Part shown: positions 36,958 through 45,411 of the stretch, in pieces | Layout: the number at the start of each line of letters is the position of its first letter | Position numbering within the stretch: the stretch's first letter is position 1 | NCBI GenBank assembly: GCA_944325545.1 | Contig: CALVAM010000002.1 | Span: 1-64,000 of the forward strand | Source of the DNA: Candidatus Gastranaerophilales bacterium | Lineage (GTDB): Bacteria; Cyanobacteriota; Vampirovibrionia; Gastranaerophilales; Gastranaerophilaceae | Length of the DNA: 64,000 bases | Direction of reading: 5' to 3' | The notes under the pieces: generated by a model | Seen by the model: the letters and a program-made list of their open reading frames with translations, nothing else | The model's database searches: none | Told to the model about the DNA's origin: nothing | Program-made: the position numbers and the translations under genes

Positions 36958-37511
36958 TTTAAACCTAATTGAGCTCTGTAAAAACCGTTGTTAGCAATTT
37001 TTTGTTCTACTAAATTATTATCTTGGCTTGATGCGGTATATAAACCTGCAAGTTTATCCAATCTTCTTGTTAATCTGTTATCAGGATATATTCTGGTACT
37101 TGATTTTAATCTTTTCCAACAAGCAGCTTCTTTTTCTGTAGCTGTTGTTTCTTCTTCTAAATCTGCACTATAACCTGTATGGTAGCTTTCGTGTGCTATT
37201 AAACAAGCTATTTGTTCAACCGGTGCATTTTTATATTTTGAATTTATCATTATAACTTTTGTTCCAAAATCATTATAAGTACTTACTGCAAAAGCATTAC
37301 TTCCATTCATTACCATTGTTAAATCATTAAATTTAACTCTCATGCCGTATCTTTGAAGATTTCTTAATACATCAGTGTCACCTGATTTTTCTAACAATTG
37401 AATTGCTGCAATGATTTTTGCATCACTTGAAAAACTTGATGCTCTATATGCAAATGCTTGGTTCAATGTTAAAAATATAAACGCAAATAACACTAATACT
37501 ACTTTTTTCAC
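36954..37511 (-). CDS. Secreted protein with HExxH zincin motif
   Basis: 185 aa. Signal peptide KKVVLVLFAFIFLTLNQAFAY. LIAHESYHTGYSADLEEE supplies HExxH (His107, Glu108, His111) followed by acidic residues that could give the third ligand (EEETTATEKEAACW). It looks like a small putative metallopeptidase of the DUF-type secreted zincins, but no named family is assigned. AGGAGT lies upstream. It is divergent from the second AsmA-like gene. Confidence 0.65.
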   Translation of the reverse strand: MKKVVLVLFAFIFLTLNQAFAYRASSFSSDAKIIAAIQLLEKSGDTDVLRNLQRYGMRVKFNDLTMVMNGSNAFAVSTYNDFGTKVIMINSKYKNAPVEQIACLIAHESYHTGYSADLEEETTATEKEAACWKRLKSSTRIYPDNRLTRRLDKLAGLYTASSQDNNLVEQKIANNGFYRAQLGLN

Positions 37512-37733
37512 GACACAAACTCCTAATCAATCTTATTTTTTATTCTTTGGATATTAGTGTTTACGGTTTTTTTCTCCCAAACTTTAGACTTTTTTATAAC
37601 TTTGTTACAAAAATATACATTTAACTCTTAAAACCCCGTTATATTAAGGATTTATATTTTGTATAATCCATTTTGGTGATTTTGATTTTTATAATTTCGT
37701 TTATAATTAGAAAAATATTTAGGAGAATTTTAT

Positions 37734-40700
37734 ATGAAAAAATTTAATTTTAAAAAATTAGGAATTATTATTGCTAGTATTTTTGTATTTTTATACATAA
37801 TGTTTTTACTTATTCCATTGCTATTAAACCCGATAATTAACGGATACAGCCCGCAAATTATTAATGAAATTCATAAAAATTTGGGATTAGATTCTAAAAT
37901 AGGTGAAGTAAAATTAATTACTACTCCTAAATTAACTGTTGGTTTAAATATAATAAATTTTGAATTACTAACTCCAAATAATGAACAAATTATTCAAGCT
38001 GATGATTTTAAAATTAAACTTTCATTAATCCCAATTCTAGCTAGAAAAATTGAACTTGACGCTATTCAACTTAAAAAATTTAATGCTTATCTTTTATTTG
38101 ATAAAAATGGAGAATTAGATTTATTAAAATACTTACCTGAACAAAAAGAAGAAAATAAAAATTCTGAACAATCTCAAAATACTATTAATGAGCTTCCTCT
38201 AGGATTTAAACTTTCTAATCATTTACCTAATATTTCTTTAGATGAATATAATATTACTTTAACTGATGGTAACAACAACTATGTAATTAGCGGTAAAGAA
38301 AATAAAATAAGTGATTTTATCTTAAATAAAAAAGTAAAAATAAAATCTATCGGTAGTATTAAATTAAAAGATAAAGAACAATTTAAATACAATATTGAAA
38401 TTGTAAACAAAATAATGCCTCAAATTGAATTAAATGATTTAATTTTTAATCCACAAATAAATGAAGAACAAAATAAAAAAGAAGAATTTAAAACAATTAA
38501 CATAATAAAAATATTAGAAGGATTATATTACAACAATGTAACTGCAAATATAGAGGCTAATTTAACTACAGAACTAAATAATTCTAAAGGCAATATTTCA
38601 GTAAATAATTTATCTGTATCAAACTTACCTCCAAGTAATATAAATTTAAAAATTAACGGTAATTTTATTGATATAAATTCAGAAATTTACACCCAAAAAA
38701 ATGAAGTTTCTAAAATTAACGGAAAATTAGATTTAGGCAAAAATCCTAATATTGATATGAACTTAAAATCTAATTTAGAACTCTCAAATCTATTAAAAAT
38801 AATAAAAGATATCGCATTAATCTTTGATATAAAAGATTTACAAACACTAACTGCAAACGGTAAAATAGATGCAAATTTTAATATAAAATCTAATATGAAA
38901 ACCGTTAAGTCAAACGGTTATTTAAAAATACCTTCTGCAAAATTATATTATGGTTTGTATAAAATCGGAGTTGATAATATTAATGCTGATGTTAAATTAG
39001 CAAATAATAATATAAATATTGAAAATCTTGGATTTTCAGTATTAAATCAACCTTTAAAAATATATGGAACAATAAAAGAAAATTCTGAATGTGACATACA
39101 TTTAACTGCTGATAAACTTAATTTAAAAGGTTTATTAGTAGCTTTTGGTCAAGCAAGTTTAATGAAAGATAACAACATTAATTCAGGATTAATTTCAATG
39201 TTTGTTGATATAACAGGAACTTTAAACAAAATAAATCCTGTTATTAAAGTTTATGTTGAAGATATTAATATAAAAAATACACCTTCTAATACTCAAATTT
39301 TAGCACCTAAAACAGAAGTTAATATAACAACAGAAGGAACTAATTTTATAGGCAATGCTAAAAGCTCTAATATAAAAATAAATAATCCTGCGGCTAAAGT
39401 TTCTGTTCCAAATATTTTGGCAAATATTAACCAAAATGAAATAGAAATAACTAACACTCCTTTTAGTATTGAAAAAATTAATTTAATATTATCAGGAAAA
39501 ATAAAAGATTATTTACAAGAAAAAATGAGCTTAGATTTCATAACAGAAGGGGATATAAAATCTAATCTTAAAGGTGAAATCAATAACAAGAAACAAACAT
39601 TAAACCTTAATTATTTCACAAGAGAAAAATCTTCAATAATAATTCCGATGTTTGATAAATCAAAAATGGATTTTACAGGAAATATTGCAATAACAGGAAA
39701 AATGATAAATCCTTTATTAAAAGGTCATATAGAAATTCCTGTATTAAACATTCCTGAAATCCCTGTTTCAATAAAAAATATGAGTATTAACTTAAACGGT
39801 CAAATATTAAACGGTAACGCTACAGTAGAAAAATTCACCTCAGGTGGAATTGAAGCGGAAAATATTGTAACAAATTTCTCAATGAAAGGTGAAAATTTTT
39901 ATTTAAAAAATTTAAAAGGAGATTCTTTTGGTGGAAAAATCAGTGGAGATATTATTTATAATTTAACAAATGCAAATACTGATATAAAATTTACAGGAAG
40001 CGGAATGAACGCAGAAAAAGCAACATTTGGTGCTACAGGAATAAAAAAAGCATTAGATGGAACTTTGGATTTTGATGCTGATTTAAATTTAAAAGTTGCT
40101 GATTATGATGAGATGATGAAATCTATGAAAGGAAATATTCTTTTTAACATAAAAAACGGTTCATTTGGAACAATCGGTAGATTAGAAAATTATTTACAAG
40201 CATCTAATATTATTAGTAACACCATTTTAAAAACGACAGTTGCAACAATAACAAGTGCAACTTGGTTTACTGATACTGCAAAATTTAGTTATTTAAACGG
40301 TAAACTATCATTTTTAAACGGATATGCAAATATTGAAGAAATAAAGAGTTCAGGTCCTTCTCTTGCGTATTTTATAAGTGGAAAATACAATCTTCTAAAC
40401 GGTTATTCCAATATAAATGTTTTAGGTAGACTTGATGGACAAATAGTTGCTAAATTAGGACCTATCGGAGAACTTTCTACCAGTAAACTTTTAAGTTATA
40501 TTCCAAAATTCGGAAACTTAACTTCAAATATTGTTAAAGCTATGACTCAAAACCCTAAAACAGAAAATATAGCTGCTATTCCTAATTTATCTACAGGAAG
40601 TACAAGCTATAAAGATTTTAAAGTTACAATAAACGGAACTTTAGGTAAAACTAATGCTATAAAATCTTTTAAATGGCTTACTGAAGTTGATACTTCTGCT

Positions 40701-40880
40701 ATTGAAACTAAAACTGTTAAAGAAACTTTTAACGATATAAAAACTTCTGTCAGTACCGATTTAGATAATACAGTAAAAAGTGTTAATGAAGTTATTAATA
40801 ATTCTAAAGAGCAATGGAATGTTTCTAAAGAACAACTAAAAACTACGACAGAAGAATTAAAAAATCTTTTTAAATTTTAA
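37734..40880 (+). CDS. AsmA-like/DUF748-type inner-membrane-anchored protein (second copy)
   Basis: 1048 aa. One N-terminal membrane segment (GIIIASIFVFLYIMFLLIPLLL), then a long beta-rich body full of Asn/Ile/Lys and an AsmA-type C-terminal region (ALDGTLDFDADLNLKVADYD, then GSFGTIGRLENYLQASNI). The last 60 residues form an amphipathic helix (DLDNTVKSVNEVINNSKEQ). A bridge-like lipid-transport role is inferred from the family. A Shine-Dalgarno (TTAGGAGA) is clear, and the gene has its own terminator. It is not closely similar to the 20.7-kb copy, but the architecture is the same. Confidence 0.8.
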   Translation: MKKFNFKKLGIIIASIFVFLYIMFLLIPLLLNPIINGYSPQIINEIHKNLGLDSKIGEVKLITTPKLTVGLNIINFELLTPNNEQIIQADDFKIKLSLIPILARKIELDAIQLKKFNAYLLFDKNGELDLLKYLPEQKEENKNSEQSQNTINELPLGFKLSNHLPNISLDEYNITLTDGNNNYVISGKENKISDFILNKKVKIKSIGSIKLKDKEQFKYNIEIVNKIMPQIELNDLIFNPQINEEQNKKEEFKTINIIKILEGLYYNNVTANIEANLTTELNNSKGNISVNNLSVSNLPPSNINLKINGNFIDINSEIYTQKNEVSKINGKLDLGKNPNIDMNLKSNLELSNLLKIIKDIALIFDIKDLQTLTANGKIDANFNIKSNMKTVKSNGYLKIPSAKLYYGLYKIGVDNINADVKLANNNINIENLGFSVLNQPLKIYGTIKENSECDIHLTADKLNLKGLLVAFGQASLMKDNNINSGLISMFVDITGTLNKINPVIKVYVEDINIKNTPSNTQILAPKTEVNITTEGTNFIGNAKSSNIKINNPAAKVSVPNILANINQNEIEITNTPFSIEKINLILSGKIKDYLQEKMSLDFITEGDIKSNLKGEINNKKQTLNLNYFTREKSSIIIPMFDKSKMDFTGNIAITGKMINPLLKGHIEIPVLNIPEIPVSIKNMSINLNGQILNGNATVEKFTSGGIEAENIVTNFSMKGENFYLKNLKGDSFGGKISGDIIYNLTNANTDIKFTGSGMNAEKATFGATGIKKALDGTLDFDADLNLKVADYDEMMKSMKGNILFNIKNGSFGTIGRLENYLQASNIISNTILKTTVATITSATWFTDTAKFSYLNGKLSFLNGYANIEEIKSSGPSLAYFISGKYNLLNGYSNINVLGRLDGQIVAKLGPIGELSTSKLLSYIPKFGNLTSNIVKAMTQNPKTENIAAIPNLSTGSTSYKDFKVTINGTLGKTNAIKSFKWLTEVDTSAIETKTVKETFNDIKTSVSTDLDNTVKSVNEVINNSKEQWNVSKEQLKTTTEELKNLFKF

Positions 40881-40922
40881 TAAAATAAATTAAATAAAAT
40901 TATTGATAAAACATTGATAAAA

Positions 40923-40960
40923 AAGTCGGAAAAATAATATTAAATTTTTTCGACTTCTTT
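40923..40960 (+). terminator. Terminator after the second AsmA-like gene
   Basis: AAGTCGGAAAAAT pairs imperfectly with ATTTTTTCGACTT, followed by CTTTATG. It starts 43 nt after the stop codon. Confidence 0.65.
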
Positions 40961-41180
40961 ATGTTCAAAACTTGTTCATAACTTGAAAAAAAATGTAGAA
41001 AACTATGTTCAAAACTTGGGAGTTTTCTACATGTTTCTACAGTTATTTTTATATTATTTGTTTATTTATAAATTTTATGTTCAAAGATGTTCAAAACTTG
41101 AAAGTTTTCTACAAGTTTTCTACATATTTTTGAACATGAAAAACTCAATATTTATAAGCTTTTCAGATAGTTTTGAACAA
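40961..41180. repeat. Iteron-like array of two interleaved short motifs
   Basis: ATGTTCAAAACTTG occurs at 40961-40974, 41005-41018 and 41087-41100, with partial copies at 40975-40985 and 41077-41086, and inverted forms TTTTGAACAT near 41128 and TTTTGAACA at 41171. GTTTTCTACA occurs at 41022, 41104 and 41115, inverted at 40994-41003, and as TGTTTCTACA at 41032. The inner TTTTCTACA is one base from the cyanobacterial DnaA box TTTTCCACA. TGTAGAAAACT and AGTTTTCTACA also form a perfect 11-bp inverted repeat. Nothing like it appears elsewhere in the window. Confidence 0.75.
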
Positions 41181-41290
41181 ATAATTTGAGCTTATTATTA
41201 TGATTATTATTTTATATATATTAATTAATAAATAATAATAATTAATATAGAAAATAAACAAAAAAAATTTTTATGTTTTAAAATATATAT
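41181..41290. other. Extremely AT-rich tract beside the repeat array
   Basis: About 110 bp with hardly any G or C (TTATTATTATGATTATTATT, then runs of TAATTAATAAATAATAA type) directly after the repeat array and before the metallopeptidase start. It has the makeup of an easily melted element. It contains no gene and no Shine-Dalgarno for the following ATG at 41291. Confidence 0.6.
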
Positions 41291-43093
41291 ATGAAAATAA
41301 ATTATATAAATCCAACCAAAAAATATATTTATTTTAAACAACAAAAAGATAACAATAATAATCAAACTTTTATAAATAAAAAAAATTTTTTAACTAATAA
41401 TAATTTTATAAATTTTAATAGTAATTTATTAAACATAAAAAAAATAATACCAAAACCAAATTTAGCAGAAATAAAGAATATTTCTATATTTACAACAGTA
41501 ATAAGTAGTTTAACATCATTAATAAATTTATTAGGAAGAGGTGCAATTTTGAATAAATATTTTGAAAAATTAAGAGATGATTTTTCTAAAAATTTAGAAA
41601 TAAATGCTATAAATACAGAAAAAACTGCTTGGGATTTTTATACAAATTCTAATTCTGAAAATATGGAAAAATATGAAATTGCTCAGGAAAATTATTCTAA
41701 ACTTTTTAAAGATAAAGAAACATATGACAAATTTTTGGAAGTTGATAAAACAAAACTTTCTAAAAGAGAACAAAAACAACTGAAAGATTTGTTAAAAGAG
41801 TTTGATGATGAACTTAATACAGGTGAAGATGTAAAAATTTTAAGACAAAAAGAAAACGAAATTGCTCAAAAATATAATTCTTATATTCCAATGATTGACG
41901 GTAAAGAAGTTTCTAAAACTGAAATCTTTAAAATAATGCAAACAGAAACTAATCCTGAAATAAGAAAAAAAGCTTATGAAGCAAAACTAAAGGGCGGTGA
42001 TATAATTGCTGGTGATTTGGTTGAATTTGTTAAAATGAGAAATAATTATGCTAAGAAAAAAGGTTATGATAATTATTTTGATTATAAATTAAAAGAAGAT
42101 TATGATGTAGATTTAGAATTTTTGAATAAATTGATAGATGATGTTTATTCAAAATCAGATGAAAAAATAAAAAATATTCAAGAAAAAAGAGAGGAAGATT
42201 TAAAAAAATTTTTTAATATAGATAGATTAGAAGTTTATCATTATGGTTTATTATTGGATTCTGATCCTGAAAAAGAAGTAAATAATATATTAGAAAAAAA
42301 TGATATAGTATCAATATCCAAAAATTTGTATAAAAAAATGGGTTATGATATAGATAAAATGCAATCAAAAGGTAAATTAGTCTTGGATTTATATCCAAGA
42401 AAAGGTAAAAATACACACGGATTTTGTTTTGGAGTACAAGCCGGAAAAGATTCCAGAATTTTGGCTAATCTAACAAACAATGTATCAAGTTTAGATACCC
42501 TAAATCACGAATTAGGTCATTGCATTTATGATTTAGGAATTTCAGAGAAATTAACTTTTTTAGATAAAGCACCTGCTTCATCTGCTTTTACAGAAGCTAT
42601 TGCTATGATGATGGGTGATATTATTAAAAAAGAAGATGTTTTATCTGATATTGTTCCTAAAGATTTGTTAGAAAAATTTAAGTCTACTCACAAAGAAGAT
42701 GAAGCATCATTTGTTTCTAAAAGTTTATTAATAATAGAATTTGAACGAGAAATGTATAAAAATCCTGATCAAGATTTGTCTTTGTTGTGGAAAAATTTGA
42801 CTAAAAAATATTTGAATAGAGATGTAGAAAAAAATAATGAATGGGCAACTATACCACATTATCTTTCTCATCCGGCTTATTATCAAAATTATTTTAGAGC
42901 TAATATTATGAAAGCTCAAATTTATAATTATTTGACTTCTGAATTAGGAAATTTGACAGAAAATAAAAATTCTGCAAAATTTATGGATAAAAACATTTTT
43001 TCATATGGTGCTAAATATGATGAATATGAACTCTTAAAAAAATTAACGGGTAAAGAGTTTTCTGTTGATGATTTTGTTAATAATTTAGATTAG
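41291..43093 (+). CDS. M2/M3-like zinc metallopeptidase with lineage-type N-terminus
   Basis: 600 aa. NHELGHCIYDLG (His406, Glu407, His410) is the zincin motif and FTEAIAMMMGD supplies the downstream Glu. IPHYLSHPAYYQNYFRANIM in the C-terminal region is typical of M2/M3 (ACE- or oligopeptidase-like) folds. The body is mostly helical. The first 60 residues are unusually Asn/Lys-rich and include FINFNSNLL (about 39-47), a variant of the F-K-S type motif, plus a hydrophobic segment near 65-85 (IFTTVISSLTSLINLLG). Base composition is more AT-rich than upstream genes. It probably cleaves peptides; location (envelope or secreted) is open. Confidence 0.75.
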   Translation: MKINYINPTKKYIYFKQQKDNNNNQTFINKKNFLTNNNFINFNSNLLNIKKIIPKPNLAEIKNISIFTTVISSLTSLINLLGRGAILNKYFEKLRDDFSKNLEINAINTEKTAWDFYTNSNSENMEKYEIAQENYSKLFKDKETYDKFLEVDKTKLSKREQKQLKDLLKEFDDELNTGEDVKILRQKENEIAQKYNSYIPMIDGKEVSKTEIFKIMQTETNPEIRKKAYEAKLKGGDIIAGDLVEFVKMRNNYAKKKGYDNYFDYKLKEDYDVDLEFLNKLIDDVYSKSDEKIKNIQEKREEDLKKFFNIDRLEVYHYGLLLDSDPEKEVNNILEKNDIVSISKNLYKKMGYDIDKMQSKGKLVLDLYPRKGKNTHGFCFGVQAGKDSRILANLTNNVSSLDTLNHELGHCIYDLGISEKLTFLDKAPASSAFTEAIAMMMGDIIKKEDVLSDIVPKDLLEKFKSTHKEDEASFVSKSLLIIEFEREMYKNPDQDLSLLWKNLTKKYLNRDVEKNNEWATIPHYLSHPAYYQNYFRANIMKAQIYNYLTSELGNLTENKNSAKFMDKNIFSYGAKYDEYELLKKLTGKEFSVDDFVNNLD

Positions 43094-43136
43094 TAATTTT
43101 ATCAAATTTTATTTTTATGCTTTTTATATAAATACT

Positions 43137-43901
43137 ATGAAAATTGATAAAATTGTTAATATTAATTCTAAAATAAATTTTAAAAGTAATAAAATAAATA
43201 ATAAAATTTTTACTACAGCAGAAAAAATAACAGATAGTTTTGAGAGAAATTTAAGTGATATTAAATTTGCTAAATTCAGTAAAGAAGGATTTTTAAAAGG
43301 TGTAGAATATAATACTTTATTAAGTCCTTCTAAAGCTATAAAATCTTTGGTAAATTCTTTAGATAATAAAATTTCACAAGCGTTATTGTCTCAAATGCAT
43401 ACAAGAGAAGAATTAAAAGAAATGGCTGTTGATGTAGCGTCTGATGACTTTTTAAGGAATTTAAAAGTAAATAAATTAATTGGTTTAGGAGCTTTTGCTT
43501 TGGTTTTTGAACTGGATAATGGTAAAATTTTGAAACTGACGAATGGAGAACATTTTCCTGATAAAAGACAACCTGATTTTTTCGATTTACCGATAGAAAA
43601 ACAGGGTAAATCTTCTCGGACTCATTATTATATTGAAGAAAAAACTACGCATAATAATATAACTCAAGAAGAATTGAGAAATTTTGTAAATGATATAGAA
43701 AAAAAAGGGTATGTTTTTAGGGATTATTTGTATTTTAAAGAAAATAATGAAGAAGTAGAAGCAAGAATAAGAGAAGATCAATTTGGAAAGACAAAAGACG
43801 GTAAGTTGTATTTAATAGATCCAGGGTGTGTTATTGTTCAAAAAAAATTAAGTTTTGAAAAATTATTAAAGAAATTTTTTAAAGAACTTAATATTTCTTA
43901 A
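43137..43901 (+). CDS. Protein-kinase-like protein with N-terminal INFKS motif
   Basis: 254 aa. LIGLGAFALVFELDNGKILKLT (114-135) looks like a kinase glycine-rich loop followed by the ATP-anchoring Lys (K133). KLYLIDPGCVIV (223-234) resembles the DFG strand with Asp228. The part that normally holds the catalytic HRD loop is short and unclear (YVFRDYLYFKEN). It may therefore be a minimal atypical kinase or a pseudokinase. The N-terminus carries INFKSN (13-18). It lies 43 nt after the metallopeptidase and is equally AT-rich; the two may be cotranscribed effectors. Confidence 0.5.
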   Translation: MKIDKIVNINSKINFKSNKINNKIFTTAEKITDSFERNLSDIKFAKFSKEGFLKGVEYNTLLSPSKAIKSLVNSLDNKISQALLSQMHTREELKEMAVDVASDDFLRNLKVNKLIGLGAFALVFELDNGKILKLTNGEHFPDKRQPDFFDLPIEKQGKSSRTHYYIEEKTTHNNITQEELRNFVNDIEKKGYVFRDYLYFKENNEEVEARIREDQFGKTKDGKLYLIDPGCVIVQKKLSFEKLLKKFFKELNIS

Positions 43902-43984
43902 TATTTTAATATAAAAAAGGCAATTTTTAGATTTGCATATACTTTATATATATGTAAGAGATATTTAAAGAGAGAGTAAGTAAA

Positions 43985-44230
43985 ATGACAATAACCTATG
44001 ATGCAATTGAAAGAAATAAAAAACCGGTAGGAACAATAGAAATTCCGGAAAATTTTCATAAATATTATTTAAACAAACAAGATAGACAAATGAGATTTAA
44101 TAATGGTGGCGATCCAATTTATGCAATTTTCGATAAAATAGATAATCGTCCATTATCAAAAATCGCAAGAGATTTCTTTAAAGAATTAGCAGATGATTCT
44201 ATTAGATTTATTTCTACATTGACTAAATAG
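43985..44230 (+). CDS. Small hypothetical protein whose 3' end lies in a repeat
   Basis: 81 aa. Charged, with no signal peptide or domain (GTIEIPENFHKYYLNKQDRQ, and PLSKIARDFFKELADDS). AGAGAGAGTAAG before the ATG is a plausible Shine-Dalgarno. The last codons (ISTLTK, stop) are encoded by TTTCTACATTGACTAAATAG, a sequence that recurs without the gene at about 34905 and 45100. The repeat family therefore either captured this gene's end or replaced its original C-terminus. Confidence 0.55.
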   Translation: MTITYDAIERNKKPVGTIEIPENFHKYYLNKQDRQMRFNNGGDPIYAIFDKIDNRPLSKIARDFFKELADDSIRFISTLTK

Positions 44231-44502
44231 AAATAGTGAATAGTGAGTAGTTTGTAGGGTGCAATTTTTTGCACCAAATATTATATTTAGTGAATAGTGA
44301 GTAGTGATTAGTGAATAGAAATTTATTATTAATTTCTTTTCAATTTTTTAACTTCTTTTCTTCTCCCCTCCCCTTGAGGGAGGGGGTGAGGGGGTGGGGT
44401 TAAAAACTATAAGTTTGTAGGGTGCAATTTTTTGCACCAAATATTATATTTAGTGAATAGTGAGTAGTGAATACTGATTTATTCTAAACTCCTTCTATCT
44501 AA
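44225..44502. repeat. Composite intergenic repeats, left flank of an XRE cassette
   Basis: Heptamer units, two GGTGCAATTTTTTGCACC hairpins and the G-rich CCCTCCCCTTGAGGGAGG hairpin. The block 44304-44475 is repeated in direct orientation at about 45137-45309 with only a few differences. No gene is visible. Confidence 0.85.
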
Positions 44503-44679
44503 CTACTCACTAAAATTTTCTATTATTTTATCTAATTTATTCAATGCTACTTCTAAATAATTACTAATATCAAACAAAAAAATTTCTTCATTTTCATTTT
44601 CTATTGCTTTTTGCAAAATATAAATACAACTTCTTATTTCTTTTAAACCTAATCTTAAATCTGCTATTTTATTTTCCAT
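44503..44679 (-). CDS. Small (58-aa) hypothetical protein next to an XRE regulator
   Basis: Starts MENKIADLRLGLKEIRSCIY and ends DKIIENFSE; helical and acidic, with no membrane segment. AAAGGAGATATTT directly before the ATG is one of the best Shine-Dalgarno sequences in the window, which argues that the gene is real despite its size. It is divergent from the XRE gene at 44787, with about 107 bp between starts. Its stop codon lies in the bordering repeat. Function unknown; a regulator-controlled small partner is a guess. Confidence 0.6.
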   Translation of the reverse strand: MENKIADLRLGLKEIRSCIYILQKAIENENEEIFLFDISNYLEVALNKLDKIIENFSE

Positions 44680-44786
44680 AAATATCTCCTTTTATATACT
44701 AAATAACTTTAAATATGTAATATATTTCTTAATTTATATAATATCATGGATATATTTTAATGAACAAATAAATTATTATTTTATCT

Positions 44787-45011
44787 ATGGATAAAAACGA
44801 AATTATAAGACAAGTAGCAGAAACTATAAGAATAGAAAGACATAGAAACAGACTAAGCCAACAAGAATTAGCTGAAAAAGCTGGAATTACTACTAAATAT
44901 CTTAATTTAATAGAAAATCAAAAATCTAACCCTACTATTATAGTAGTTATTCAAATCTGTGAAGCGTTAAACATAAATTTAGACAAACTTATAAAAATAC
45001 AAAAAGATTGA
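44787..45011 (+). CDS. XRE-family HTH regulator
   Basis: 74 aa, almost entirely a Cro/C1 HTH domain: RLSQQELAEKAGITTKYLNL, then NPTIIVVIQICEALNINLDKL. This size and form is typical of controller proteins and small autoregulators. No clear Shine-Dalgarno is present. It is paired head-to-head with a 58-aa ORF, and the pair is enclosed by long direct repeats. Confidence 0.85.
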   Translation: MDKNEIIRQVAETIRIERHRNRLSQQELAEKAGITTKYLNLIENQKSNPTIIVVIQICEALNINLDKLIKIQKD

Positions 45012-45027
45012 TATTATAAAATTAATA

Positions 45028-45360
45028 GTTTGTAGGGTGCAATTTTTTGCACCAAATATTATATTTAGTTTTTTGTTGGGTTTCACCCAACCTACTATTT
45101 CTATATTGACTAAATAGAAATAGTGATTAGTGAATAGTGATTAGTGAATAGAAATTTATTATTAATTTCTTTTCAATTTTTTAACTTCTTTTCTTCTCCC
45201 CTCCCCTTGAGGGAGGGGGTGAGGGGGTGGGGTTAAAAACTATAAGTTTGTAGGGTGTAATTTTTTGCATCAAAATATTTTATTTAGTGAATAGTGAGTA
45301 GTCGATAGTGAATAGAAATTTATTAACTTCTTCTCAACTTCTAATTTTTCATCCTATAAA
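45028..45360. repeat. Composite intergenic repeats, right flank of the XRE cassette
   Basis: Contains the GGTGCAATTTTTTGCACC and GTTGGGTTTCACCCAAC hairpins, the sequence ATTGACTAAATAGAAATAG, heptamer units and the G-rich element. About 170 bp (45137-45309) repeats 44304-44475. No gene is visible between 45012 and 45411. Confidence 0.85.
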
Positions 45361-45376
45361 CTTTATTCAGTTTACA

Positions 45377-45405
45377 TTGTTTAAAAAAAGTTTACATGAT
45401 ATAAT
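45377..45405 (+). promoter_or_regulatory. Promoter with -10 box 6 nt before the histidine kinase ATG
   Basis: TTGTTT (45377-45382) and TATAAT (45400-45405) are separated by 17 bp, and ATG follows six bases later (45412). No Shine-Dalgarno is present. A leaderless mRNA is predicted. Confidence 0.6.
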
Positions 45406-45411
45406 TTCATT

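Noticed and set aside
40983-41189. 68-aa plus-strand ORF
   Set aside because: It is made entirely of the iteron-like repeats and has no Shine-Dalgarno.
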